The notes under the pieces: model-generated
What the model was told of the DNA's origin: nothing
What the model saw: the letters and a program-made list of their open reading frames with translations, nothing else
Database searches by the model: none
IMG/VR virus record: IMGVR_UViG_3300050015_000944
Location: 1-41,646 of that record
Source: a virus
Direction: 5' to 3' (one strand)
Length of the DNA stretch: 41,646 nt
Translations under genes and position numbers: made by a program
Part shown: positions 30,457 to 37,589 of the stretch, piece after piece
How the letters are laid out: every line of letters begins with the position of its first letter
Numbering within the stretch: the stretch's first letter is position 1

Positions 30457-31263
30457 CTACGGTTGATTCTCCCGCCGCGCGGGCAGGTGCTTGACGATCT
30501 CGAACGCTTCCACGTCCTGCGCGGGCACCTCGATGTCAGGGTGCCTGGGATTCGTGGAGGACAGCACGGCCAGGCGGCCGCGAAGCGAAAGTTTTTTAAT
30601 CCGGGCCACGCGCTGGCCGTTGCTCTTTTGCAGGACCACGCACACTCCGCCCTTGGCGCGGCGGTTGCCGTCCACGATCACCAGGTCGCCCGAGTGGAAC
30701 TTGGGTTCCATCGAATCGCCCTCCACGCGGACGGCGAAGCTGCTCTTGGAGGATTCGGCCTTCAGGTAGGAGATCGCCAGCCCGGCCGGGCGGCTCTCCG
30801 CCTCCACGGTGTCGAATCCCTTGCCCGCCGCGATCCGCCCGATGATCGGCACGTAGTGGCCCGGCCAGTCGGCGGGAAGCTGCTCGACATCGACCAGGTC
30901 AAAGCCCGGCTCGATCACGCGGGCGACCTTGTAGGTTTTGTGGACCGCCGTCTCCATCGCGGTCTCGATCCGCCCCAGCTTGCGGACGATGCCGCCCATG
31001 CGCTTCTGGAATTCCTCGAACACCTGCTCGTCGCTCAACGCCTCCAGGTCAACGGCCCCGCGCTGCATCGGCCCGGTTCCGAACAGCAGCCACTCGGAAC
31101 TGATGTTCATCGCCTTGCAGACGGCGATCGTGAAGTGAAGCGAAAAGTCCAAATCTTTCAGGTACCGGCTGATTGTAGAATCGGCGATGCCGGTCTTTCG
31201 GGCCAGACTGGCAGCCCGCATCTCGCCCATCGCGGCCAGTAACCGTTTTCTGATTTCCTGCAC
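30457..31263 (-). CDS. Phage repressor, HTH plus S24 (LexA-like) peptidase
   Basis: A 268-aa protein with an N-terminal helix-turn-helix (A-S-L-A-R-K-T-G-I-A-D-S-T-I-S-R-Y-L-K) and a C-terminal S24 peptidase. The latter has V-E-G-D-S-M-E-P-K-F (catalytic Ser), R-V-A-R-I-K-K-L (catalytic Lys) and a cleavable A-A-G-K-G site in the linker. RecA-stimulated self-cleavage would induce the prophage. I chose GTG 31261-31263 because AGGAAAG precedes it; a TTG at 31291-31293 would add 10 residues. It is divergent from the early operon, as c is in Mu. Confidence 0.9.
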   Translation of the reverse strand: MQEIRKRLLAAMGEMRAASLARKTGIADSTISRYLKDLDFSLHFTIAVCKAMNISSEWLLFGTGPMQRGAVDLEALSDEQVFEEFQKRMGGIVRKLGRIETAMETAVHKTYKVARVIEPGFDLVDVEQLPADWPGHYVPIIGRIAAGKGFDTVEAESRPAGLAISYLKAESSKSSFAVRVEGDSMEPKFHSGDLVIVDGNRRAKGGVCVVLQKSNGQRVARIKKLSLRGRLAVLSSTNPRHPDIEVPAQDVEAFEIVKHLPARRENQP

Positions 31264-31311
31264 AGTCTTTCCTGCATTGGAAAAAAATTGCAAATCGTGG
31301 AAGAATTACTA

Positions 31312-31339
31312 TTGCTTTATCTCTCCTTCGGGCGATAAT
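31312..31339 (+). promoter_or_regulatory. Predicted early promoter (sigma70-type) in the divergent control region
   Basis: TTGCTT (31312-31317) and GATAAT (31334-31339) are 16 bp apart on the + strand, about 90 bp before the first early ATG. GGAAGAATTA (about 31299) and ATAATTCC (about 31335) form an inverted repeat spanning it, and TCCGC/GCGGA flank 31347-31365; these are candidate operator half sites. The stretch 31264-31428 is otherwise gene-free. Confidence 0.55.
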
Positions 31340-31371
31340 TCCAACATCCGCAGGAAATCATGCGGATCGGT

Positions 31372-31392
31372 CGGCCCCGAAAGGGGCTTTTT
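31372..31392 (+). terminator. Terminator/attenuator in the early leader
   Basis: GCCCC-GAAA-GGGGC followed by TTTTT is a complete small rho-independent terminator on the + strand. It lies after the predicted early promoter and 37 bp before the first early ATG. Early transcripts would have to pass it, so it may act as an attenuator. Confidence 0.65.
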
Positions 31393-31428
31393 AAGGCCCG
31401 ACGATTCAAAAGGTTTTTAGAGGATACC

Positions 31429-31662
31429 ATGAAAGCAGAATTGGTCAAGTACGAAGTTGGATTAATACTTGCCAAGAAGGGCATACGAACCTTCAGCCAA
31501 GCGGCCGAGAAGATCGGCGTCACGCTCCCTCATCTTTCCAACGTCCTGGCCTGCCGCGAAAACAATCCCCGCGTTCAACTGCTGATCGCCAAGCTGTGCG
31601 GAATGAAACCGTCGCAAGTTTTTGGCGAGTTCACCCACCCCACTTTGAAGGAGTCCGCATAA
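31429..31662 (+). CDS. Small HTH DNA-binding protein (Ner/Cro-like)
   Basis: This 77-aa protein begins M-K-A-E-L-V-K-Y-E-V-G-L and contains a helix-turn-helix: T-F-S-Q-A-A-E-K-I-G-V-T-L-P-H-L-S-N-V-L. It is the first early gene, opposite the repressor, the position of ner in Mu. It probably regulates the early promoter. ATG 31429 has AGAGGA upstream. The stop overlaps the next start (TAATG). Confidence 0.75.
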   Translation: MKAELVKYEVGLILAKKGIRTFSQAAEKIGVTLPHLSNVLACRENNPRVQLLIAKLCGMKPSQVFGEFTHPTLKESA

Positions 31663-32039
31663 TGTCAACGCTTCCGGGCATCGAAGTTCCGCTCAAGAAG
31701 ATTTACATCGAGAGTCTCTACATCCCCCGTTGGAAGTTTCACGTCCTGGTCGCCCGCGCGGCGGACGACGGGCACACCCTGATCCTGCTGGGCAACCCCG
31801 GCGACGACGTCCGCAATAGTTCGGCCCTGATCGCCTCCTGGGCGGACAAGGTGGGCTGCGAGGTTGACCTCGCCCGCTGCCAGGGCTTCATCGCAGGCGC
31901 TCTGTACGCGCCCATCGACCCGGCCAGCGCCCAGGCCGCGGCCGATGCAAAGACCGCCAAGGCCCGCCGCAAGATGTCGGCGTTCTTCCGGCTGTTCTCT
32001 CCCCTCCGCAGGAAGCGGGTCAACCAATCCGCCAGTTAA
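31662..32039 (+). CDS. Early protein of unknown function, 125 aa
   Basis: It starts at ATG 31662 with AAGGAG inside the previous gene. The protein has a beta-rich start (I-Y-I-E-S-L-Y-I-P-R-W-K-F-H-V-L-V-A-R) and an Ala/Lys-rich helical C-terminus (A-A-A-D-A-K-T-A-K-A-R-R-K). The last ~8 residues come from the AGTCAAC heptamer repeat. No family is recognised. Confidence 0.6.
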   Translation: MSTLPGIEVPLKKIYIESLYIPRWKFHVLVARAADDGHTLILLGNPGDDVRNSSALIASWADKVGCEVDLARCQGFIAGALYAPIDPASAQAAADAKTAKARRKMSAFFRLFSPLRRKRVNQSAS

Positions 32040-32072
32040 CGAGTCAACCAGTGAACCAGTCAACCAATCTCG
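32020..32072. repeat. Single-arm heptamer repeat, word AACCAGT / AGTCAAC
   Basis: AACCAAT, CCGCCAG, TTAACGA, GTCAACC, AGTGAAC, CAGTCAAC units lie across the end of the 125-aa gene and the leader of the next gene. No pairing arm is present. Confidence 0.7.
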
Positions 32073-32087
32073 ATGAAGGAGCATCGC

Positions 32088-32462
32088 ATGAATCAGGCAG
32101 ACGGAGTTGCCGCAACGAAGGACACGCAGTCGGATCTCTCGCCGGAGTTCCAGATCCTGGACCTCTTCCGCACGGGCCTCTTGTTTGTGATCGGCCCGAC
32201 CGACGTGGAGCGGCTCACCGGGATCAAGAAGGGCACGGCCAGCGTCAAGCTGCACGCCCTGGCGCGGGCCGAGTACCTGGTGGAGATCCCCGACCAGCCC
32301 GGCCGCTACGCGCCAGGGCCGTCCATGTGGGCGATCAGCATGGCCTACAACCGGACCATGCAGCACAAGGGCCTTGCGCTGATGACCAACTTCTCGAAGT
32401 TCATGGGCGAGTTCCAGGGCATGATGCAGATGATGCAGACACCGGCCGGGAAGGGGAATTGA
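32088..32462 (+). CDS. Winged-helix DNA-binding early protein
   Basis: The 124-aa protein contains D-V-E-R-L-T-G-I-K-K-G-T-A-S-V-K-L-H-A-L, then A-R-A-E-Y-L-V-E and Y-A-P-G-P: an IclR/MarR-like winged helix. The C-terminus is Met-rich (G-M-M-Q-M-M-Q). ATG 32088 was chosen over ATG 32073 because AAGGAG lies between them. It is likely an early transcription regulator. Confidence 0.65.
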   Translation: MNQADGVAATKDTQSDLSPEFQILDLFRTGLLFVIGPTDVERLTGIKKGTASVKLHALARAEYLVEIPDQPGRYAPGPSMWAISMAYNRTMQHKGLALMTNFSKFMGEFQGMMQMMQTPAGKGN

Positions 32463-32464
32463 AA

Positions 32465-32707
32465 ATGGCGAATGACGAATGTCGAATGCCGACCCCCGGC
32501 GAGGCCCCGCTGTGCCTCCTTGGCCCAGGCGGCGACTTCACCTTCCCCTGGCCGGATGAACCGGCCCCGCTCGCGCCTCAAGAGACCTGCGGCTCGCTGG
32601 CGAGCATGGACGAGTTCGAGGCGCACGACGAACTCTACCGCGATTCCGAATCTTCCGTTATGCCCATCGTGTGTCCACAGAAAGGTGGGGCGTCCCATGT
32701 ACGCTGA
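32465..32707 (+). CDS. Small acidic early protein
   Basis: An 80-aa protein starting M-A-N-D-E-C-R-M-P-T, rich in Pro, Glu and Asp, with F-P-W-P-D-E-P-A-P and E-F-E-A-H-D-E-L-Y. Its first codons are CGAATGA-type heptamers (32467-32489). GGGAAGGGGAA precedes the ATG. It overlaps the next gene by 11 bp. Function unknown. Confidence 0.5.
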   Translation: MANDECRMPTPGEAPLCLLGPGGDFTFPWPDEPAPLAPQETCGSLASMDEFEAHDELYRDSESSVMPIVCPQKGGASHVR

Positions 32708-32999
32708 AGTCAACGTCAAGACGATGGGCAAGCTGCTGCTGTGCTTTCTTTCCCACGCGGAGCCCTGTCGTTTCAATTGGGAAGTCACCATCGAAACCCT
32801 GAATGCCGTTCGGGAGGTCTGCTCTGACCAGACCAAGGAATTCTTCCGTATCGCCCGCCGCCGCCACATCGCCATGGCGCTGGGTTTCCTGGAGCCGGGC
32901 GGTCTGTTGCTGGAACTCAAGATGATCTATCCGGACATCACCGAACCTGAAATCAACGACGTGAAAGAATGGATCGAACTGGGAAGCCCAGAGGAATAG
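32697..32999 (+). CDS. Early protein of unknown function, 100 aa
   Basis: It starts at ATG 32697 with AGGTGGGG upstream; earlier codons in the frame are antisense noise. The sequence is helical (A-V-R-E-V-C-S-D-Q-T-K-E-F-F-R-I-A-R-R) and ends in an acidic stretch (P-E-I-N-D-V-K-E-W-I-E-L). No family is recognised. Confidence 0.6.
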   Translation: MYAEVNVKTMGKLLLCFLSHAEPCRFNWEVTIETLNAVREVCSDQTKEFFRIARRRHIAMALGFLEPGGLLLELKMIYPDITEPEINDVKEWIELGSPEE

Positions 33000-33003
33000 C
33001 ATC

Positions 33004-33024
33004 AAAACGGCAAGTTGCCGTTTT
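33004..33024 (+). terminator. Hairpin AAAACGGCAA-G-TTGCCGTTTT
   Basis: A perfect 10-bp stem follows the 100-aa gene by 4 bp and ends in TTTTAATAAA. The 1-nt loop forces partial opening, but it can act as a weak terminator. Its stem word AACGGCAA / TTGCCGTT equals part of the shared core of the late-arm heptamer hairpins. Confidence 0.5.
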
Positions 33025-33050
33025 AATAAAGGATTGCAGGACAAAGCATT

Positions 33051-33872
33051 ATGGAACATGAAAGCATAGACAAATCGGAGTTTAAGAAGTTCACTGATCT
33101 GGCCATCGCCGCCGATGCCAAGCAGCGGACGGCCATGAAGCTGTTCAACCGCACGGAGCTTGCGGGCATCGACCACACGCCGGAGAATATCGCCCAGGCC
33201 GTCAGCGTCGTCAACGTTGTGACTGACCAGTTGCAGGCCGCGATTGAGCTTTCGGTCGTGCAGCGGGGCATGTATCTCTGCTGGCTGAAGGTCAATTACG
33301 CGGAGCATGGCGAATGGGAAAAGTTTTGCTCCAAGAATTTTCCCAAGCTCTCCGAACGCACCCGCCGCTACTGGATGCTCGCCTACCAGGTGGCCGTGGG
33401 CGAGAAGAAGCCCAAGGAGCTTCCGCGTTACGAACCCGGCGAGATGGAGGACCGCGAACTCCAGGCCGGTGCTGAAGATTTGACCGCTAAGGGCCGCGAG
33501 GTCGCGCCCCGCAAGGCGCTGCTGGATCACATCAAGAAACTCGAAGGCAACCAGCAAAAAGGGCAGGAGCAACTAAGCAACAAAGACGAGCGGATCGCGG
33601 AGCTTGAAAAGAAACTCGAAACCCTGACCACCGACGCCTTCATCCCCGCCGACGTGAAGGATGAGGACAACAAGTGCCAGCTGATCAAGAACGCCTTCTG
33701 GCGGTTCGTGGTGACTTGGAACTCCAACATCCCGTCCGATCCGGAGCGGCTCAAGAGCCACATGAACCTCTGCCGCGAACTGGAGGTCGAGATGACCACG
33801 CTCTGGGACGAGCACCTCTTCCCGGCGTTCGAGATCGCACGGGGCAGGGCGGCAAAGAACCCCAAGCGTTAG
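33051..33872 (+). CDS. Phage DUF3102-like protein with coiled coil
   Basis: A 273-aa protein. The N-terminal half resembles phage DUF3102 proteins (G-M-Y-L-C-W-L-K-V-N-Y-A-E-H-G-E-W-E-K-F and S-E-R-T-R-R-Y-W-M-L-A). A basic coiled coil (Q-E-Q-L-S-N-K-D-E-R-I-A-E-L-E-K-K-L) and a C-terminal helical domain follow. It lies directly before the transposase gene, so a role in transposition or in its control is possible. The start ATG 33051 has AGGA ~12 nt upstream. The 3' end runs into the inverted repeat at 33858. Confidence 0.65.
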   Translation: MEHESIDKSEFKKFTDLAIAADAKQRTAMKLFNRTELAGIDHTPENIAQAVSVVNVVTDQLQAAIELSVVQRGMYLCWLKVNYAEHGEWEKFCSKNFPKLSERTRRYWMLAYQVAVGEKKPKELPRYEPGEMEDRELQAGAEDLTAKGREVAPRKALLDHIKKLEGNQQKGQEQLSNKDERIAELEKKLETLTTDAFIPADVKDEDNKCQLIKNAFWRFVVTWNSNIPSDPERLKSHMNLCRELEVEMTTLWDEHLFPAFEIARGRAAKNPKR

Positions 33873-33911
33873 CGCGGGGTATCCGGAAACCCCGCGCTAA
33901 CGCTTGGGGTT
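33858..33911. repeat. Perfect 22-bp inverted repeat before the transposase gene
   Basis: AACCCCAAGCGTTAGCGCGG begins the left arm (33858-33879) and the right arm (33890-33911) is its exact complement, around the loop TATCCGGAAA. It covers the last codons and stop of the DUF3102-like gene and ends 7 bp before the transposase ATG. It can act as a terminator or translation barrier that keeps transposase expression low. The word resembles a REP-type unit. Confidence 0.85.
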
Positions 33912-33918
33912 CATAACC

Positions 33919-35571
33919 ATGACCATTGACCCTAAAATACTGGCCGAACTGGTCGCGAAACTCGCGGGCTGCGAAACCCGACGCGAGGCCTCCGGCCTGA
34001 TCGACGCCCACGCGACGATGTGCGGCCTGTCGGCCGCGCAGGTCCGCAGGCACTGCAAGGCGGCGGGCGTGGATTTCGGATACGCCCGGCGCAGCGATTG
34101 CGGCGGTCACCGCGCGGCGGACCTGGAGCAGGCGGCCGAGTCGGTCATACAAATCATCGTGCAATCGCACGGGGCCATGCCCACCTGGCGGGCGATTGAG
34201 GTTGCCAAGTCGCAAGGCATGATCCCGGCCGCCCTGGACCTCAAGCCCCACTTCGTGGACCGCGAGATTCGCGACCACGACATCAATCGCAAGCCCTCTT
34301 CGCAGCCCGCCGTCACTCGCAAGATCAAGTGGGGGCTTCCCGGCGAAGTCCTGCAAATCGACTCCACCAACTGCGCCCAGTGGTTCTTCGTCGATGACTC
34401 GGGCCGCGTCCTGGCCACCGAACCCGGCACGGTGTATCACAACAAGCCTTCGAAGCGCACGCCGATCATCCGCTACGTCGCCACCGACCCATCCAGCGGC
34501 CTCTTCCGCGTGCGGTACTACCAGACCGACGGCGAGTCGGCCCAGGTGACTCTGGACTTCCTGTATTGGGCCATGCAGCGCGACGAGCAGCCCCAGTTCA
34601 TGCCGCTGGCCGGGGTGCCCAAGGCGCTGGTGATGGACAACGGCTCGGGCAACCGATCCGCCGCAATGATTAACGTCTGCAACGAACTGGGCATCGACCA
34701 TCGCTGCCACCTGCCGCATCACGCCTGGGCCAAGGGCGGCGTGGAAAAATCCATGGACGTCTGGCAGCACGCGTTCGAGAGCGAACTTCGCGCCTGGCCC
34801 GCGCGGGATCTGGACGACATGAACGATCGCGCGACCCAGAGCCTGTATCAGTTCGCGACCACGCGGATCCACACGCGCCACCGCATGACCCGCTCGGCCT
34901 TCTACGCGAAGTTCGTTACGCCCGAGGGCCTGGTCATGCCCCCGCCCTACGAACGGTACCTGGAGGCCGCCACGACGGCCCGCGTCGAGCGGACGCTGGG
35001 CGGCGATCTGCTCATCAGCTACGAGGGTCGCGAGTATTACGCGGGCGAACTTCCCGGCGTTTCGCGCGGCGACAAGGTGTACGTCGCCAAGTGCGTGCTG
35101 GATTGGAACGAGGCGGACTGTCCGGTCCGCATCTACGCGGGCGACGAGGTCCGCGTGGAAAGAGCCCTGGCCAAGGACGGCCAGGGCAACTATTGCGACC
35201 AGCGGCTGTACGAGAAACGCTCGGACGCCGTCCTGGACGCCCGCCAGGAGCTCTGCGCGGCCCGCCTGGCCGCGCCCATGCCGCAAAGCCCCCCGCAGGT
35301 CGTCGCCGCCGCGCTGCCCCGCGTGGAGGTTCCAAAGGCCCGCTTGCGGATCGCGCCGCCCCAGGCGCAGCAGCCCACGCGCCGCCGTGTGCAGGCGCTG
35401 ATGGAACTGTCCCGCCAGTTGGGCCGCGAACTCAACGAGTTCGAGGTCAACGGCCTTGGCTGGGGCGATGCCGTTACGTTAAACCAGATTTCAAACGCCG
35501 TGGCGGCGCTCTCGATTCAGAGAGTGCTCAAGGTTGGACCGGAGTCCACCCGCGCCGCTGTCGGCGGATAG
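33919..35571 (+). CDS. DD(35)E transposase, MuA-like (rve integrase core)
   Basis: The 550-aa protein catalyses strand transfer of the phage ends. With ATG 33919 as start, the catalytic residues are D148 (L-Q-I-D-S-T), D240 (V-M-D-N-G-S-G) and E276 (G-G-V-E-K-S-M-D-V-W), with exactly 35 residues between the last two. An N-terminal DNA-binding region precedes the core, and a beta-barrel-like region with a basic, Pro/Ala-rich tail follows it, as in MuA. The frame also has an ATG at 33904 inside the inverted repeat; MTID is preferred. The ribosome binding site is weak. It is shorter than MuA (663 aa), probably lacking part of the end-binding domain. Confidence 0.92.
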   Translation: MTIDPKILAELVAKLAGCETRREASGLIDAHATMCGLSAAQVRRHCKAAGVDFGYARRSDCGGHRAADLEQAAESVIQIIVQSHGAMPTWRAIEVAKSQGMIPAALDLKPHFVDREIRDHDINRKPSSQPAVTRKIKWGLPGEVLQIDSTNCAQWFFVDDSGRVLATEPGTVYHNKPSKRTPIIRYVATDPSSGLFRVRYYQTDGESAQVTLDFLYWAMQRDEQPQFMPLAGVPKALVMDNGSGNRSAAMINVCNELGIDHRCHLPHHAWAKGGVEKSMDVWQHAFESELRAWPARDLDDMNDRATQSLYQFATTRIHTRHRMTRSAFYAKFVTPEGLVMPPPYERYLEAATTARVERTLGGDLLISYEGREYYAGELPGVSRGDKVYVAKCVLDWNEADCPVRIYAGDEVRVERALAKDGQGNYCDQRLYEKRSDAVLDARQELCAARLAAPMPQSPPQVVAAALPRVEVPKARLRIAPPQAQQPTRRRVQALMELSRQLGRELNEFEVNGLGWGDAVTLNQISNAVAALSIQRVLKVGPESTRAAVGG

Positions 35572-35614
35572 TCTCGACACAGAGACGCAGAGAAAAACGA
35601 GTAAGGAGTTACTC

Positions 35615-35842
35615 ATGGAAGCATCGAAATCCATTCATGTCGTGATCCGACCCGAAGGCCGAGCGGCAACCATCATGTTTTATCCCGTGGGTCCGGATGG
35701 CAGTGAGATCCGAGGACAGGGCTTCACGATTCCGCTCGACACGCCAGAAAAGGAACTTCAGAATCTTCTGAAGGGACTGGCCAAGTGGGTAGTGGCCGAC
35801 AACGAAGAGCGGCTCAAAGAAATCAAGAACCGGATCGGCTGA
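35615..35842 (+). CDS. Small early protein between transposase and ATPase
   Basis: A 75-aa protein starting at ATG 35615 with a strong AAGGAG. It has two strands (S-I-H-V-V-I-R-P-E-G-R-A-A-T-I-M-F-Y-P-V) and a helical end (A-D-N-E-E-R-L-K-E-I-K-N-R). A CACAGAGACGCAGAG repeat (35578-35593) lies in its leader. No family is recognised. Confidence 0.6.
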   Translation: MEASKSIHVVIRPEGRAATIMFYPVGPDGSEIRGQGFTIPLDTPEKELQNLLKGLAKWVVADNEERLKEIKNRIG

Positions 35843-35850
35843 TCGGCTTC

Positions 35851-35880
35851 TTTCAATCGTCAATTGTCAATCGTCAATAA
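35851..35880. repeat. Single-arm heptamer repeat, word GTCAATC
   Basis: TTTCAATCGTCAATTGTCAA followed by TCGTCAATAA shows four GTCAAT-type 7-bp units ending 1 bp before the GGAG of the MuB-like gene. Confidence 0.75.
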
Positions 35881-35890
35881 GGAGTTACAC

Positions 35891-36778
35891 ATGGACCTTT
35901 CACGCCGCGCTTGCGATTACTGGGGCCTGGACCTGTCGAAGGAACCTTTTGGAAACACGATCAAGGGATTGGACGGCGTGTTTTCATGGCCCGCGTTCGA
36001 TGAGATTGTGGAACGCGTGGTGTTCGGCATCACCCGCCGCCACTTCACGTGCCTGGCCGGATCGGCCTGCTCGGCCAAAAGCACGATCTGGTCGGCCGCC
36101 CAGCGCCGCATGAGCGAGGAGCAATCCGCCTGGGTCTGCTGCCAGCCGCGCTCGATAGAGATTTCCGCCCTCAACGAGGGTTGCCTGCTGCGGATGGTTA
36201 AGGAAACGGTCGAGCCCGACGACGGCACGCGCAAGACCGCGTTCAAGCGCGACCGCGAGGCCCGTGCCCGCCAGGTCCGCCAGCTGCTGGAAAACGAGAA
36301 CGCATCCGGCCATCCCGTGGTGATCGCCATCAACGACGCCCACGAGGCGACGGTGGGCTTCCTCTACCTGCTCAAGCGCATCTGGGACGATCTGCACGGC
36401 TTCGACCGGCTGCTGGGCGTGATGCTGATCGGCCAGGCGGGCCTGGCAAAGACCGTAACCCGGATCCCCGAGATTGCCGAGCGGGCCACGATCCTGCACG
36501 CGCCGGGCCTGGGCGATCACATCGAGAATTACGTGGGGCACGAACTGGCCCGGTGCGGCGGCGATCTCTCGCAGGTAGATCCGGACGGGTTCGATGAACT
36601 GGCCAAGCTCCAAGGTCCCATAGACAAGGCGGGCAATCCAAACTGGCTCACCCGCCGAGACCATCCGCTGATCGTCAACAACGTCCTGTCCACCGCGTTC
36701 AGCGAGGGGCACCGCATCAAGGCCAAGACCGTCGGCCGCGATCTGATCGCCGACGCCATGCAACGGAGCGCGTCATGA
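35891..36778 (+). CDS. AAA ATPase, MuB-like transposition protein
   Basis: The 295-aa protein follows the transposase as B follows A in Mu. MuB-type ATPases bind target DNA and activate the transposase. The P-loop region is A-G-S-A-C-S-A-K-S-T (residues 56-65), with Ala in place of the last Gly of the Walker A motif. Walker B is V-V-I-A-I-N-D-A-H-E (143-152), then L-L-G-V-M-L-I-G-Q-A-G-L (sensor 1-like). ATG 35891 follows AAGGAG. The stop overlaps the next start by 4 bp. Arrangement and length support the call, but the P-loop change makes ATP hydrolysis uncertain. Confidence 0.85.
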   Translation: MDLSRRACDYWGLDLSKEPFGNTIKGLDGVFSWPAFDEIVERVVFGITRRHFTCLAGSACSAKSTIWSAAQRRMSEEQSAWVCCQPRSIEISALNEGCLLRMVKETVEPDDGTRKTAFKRDREARARQVRQLLENENASGHPVVIAINDAHEATVGFLYLLKRIWDDLHGFDRLLGVMLIGQAGLAKTVTRIPEIAERATILHAPGLGDHIENYVGHELARCGGDLSQVDPDGFDELAKLQGPIDKAGNPNWLTRRDHPLIVNNVLSTAFSEGHRIKAKTVGRDLIADAMQRSAS

Positions 36779-37080
36779 CGACAACGGCGAAGAAGACAAA
36801 GTCGTCCCGTCTGTCCGTAGGCCAGGCCCGGCTGCTGGCGTTCCTGGCCGTGGGCAACTGGCTGGCGGAGTTCCCCGGATTCCACACCGTGCTCCGCGCC
36901 GTGCCCGCCGACGGCGATTTCCAGACGTGCTCTTACGTCGCGTTCATGCGGGTCAGGGAGCTGGGACTGATCGCCCTGGACAAGACCTGGCGGGCAGACA
37001 ACCAGCACACCATCGCCAACAAGTGGGTCATCACGACCTTTGGCCTGCTGTTCGCTCGGCAGCGGGGGATCATCCATTGA
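36775..37080 (+). CDS. Small winged-helix-like early protein
   Basis: A 101-aa protein whose start overlaps the ATPase stop (ATGA). It has S-V-G-Q-A-R-L-L-A-F-L-A-V-G-N-W-L, then F-M-R-V-R-E-L-G-L-I-A-L-D and K-W-V-I-T-T-F-G-L-L-F-A, a helix-helix-wing pattern. It is probably a DNA-binding protein. No family is recognised. Confidence 0.6.
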   Translation: MTTTAKKTKSSRLSVGQARLLAFLAVGNWLAEFPGFHTVLRAVPADGDFQTCSYVAFMRVRELGLIALDKTWRADNQHTIANKWVITTFGLLFARQRGIIH

Positions 37081-37589
37081 ACAAGCCCACGCAATGCTCG
37101 ATCTTCGCCGAAGGATTCCAGGGACGGGACATCCCCGTCCCGATCACGGCCGCCATGGATCGGCTCTTCGCCAAGCGGTCCTTCCCGCAATCGGCCCGCG
37201 AGTGGTTCGCCATGATGCTGGGCGACAACGGCGACATCATCCAGGGCCGGCACGGCCGTCGGATGTATGACCTGGCGGGCTACTCGCACGAGGGTTCGAC
37301 CACCGAGTTCAACCGGGTCCTGGCCGACCTGGGCGCGATCGTGACCGCGTACTTCATCGCCAACGCCCCGCCGCCCAAAACCAAGAGGAGACGCATGGAC
37401 GACTATCGATTCGACCCGATCCGCCGCACGGACGGCAAATGGTATTTCGACATCTACGAACTGGGCACCGACAAGCTGGTCCACACCACCGAGCCGCGCA
37501 AGAGCCTGGACGTGGCGCGGCTGGACTGCCGCACTTGGCTCAAGGGCGAGGCCCCCAACAACGATAACGCCGTGGCCGGAGCGCAATGA
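37077..37589 (+). CDS. Early protein of unknown function, 170 aa, with internal start site
   Basis: TTG 37077 overlaps the previous stop (TTGA) behind GGGGGAT, so I took it as start. The protein reads N-K-P-T-Q-C-S-I-F-A-E, then a helical part (M-D-R-L-F-A-K-R-S-F-P-Q-S-A-R-E-W-F-A) and a separate C-terminal region M-D-D-Y-R-F-D-P-I-R-R. Before that M (ATG 37395) there is a strong AGAGGAGA, so a second, 64-aa product may be made from the same frame. The stop overlaps the next ATG. Confidence 0.6.
   Translation: MNKPTQCSIFAEGFQGRDIPVPITAAMDRLFAKRSFPQSAREWFAMMLGDNGDIIQGRHGRRMYDLAGYSHEGSTTEFNRVLADLGAIVTAYFIANAPPPKTKRRRMDDYRFDPIRRTDGKWYFDIYELGTDKLVHTTEPRKSLDVARLDCRTWLKGEAPNNDNAVAGAQ

Noticed and set aside
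33751-35286. Long open frame opposite the transposase
   Set aside because: It is a GC-skew shadow of the transposase, with low-complexity composition and no ribosome binding site.
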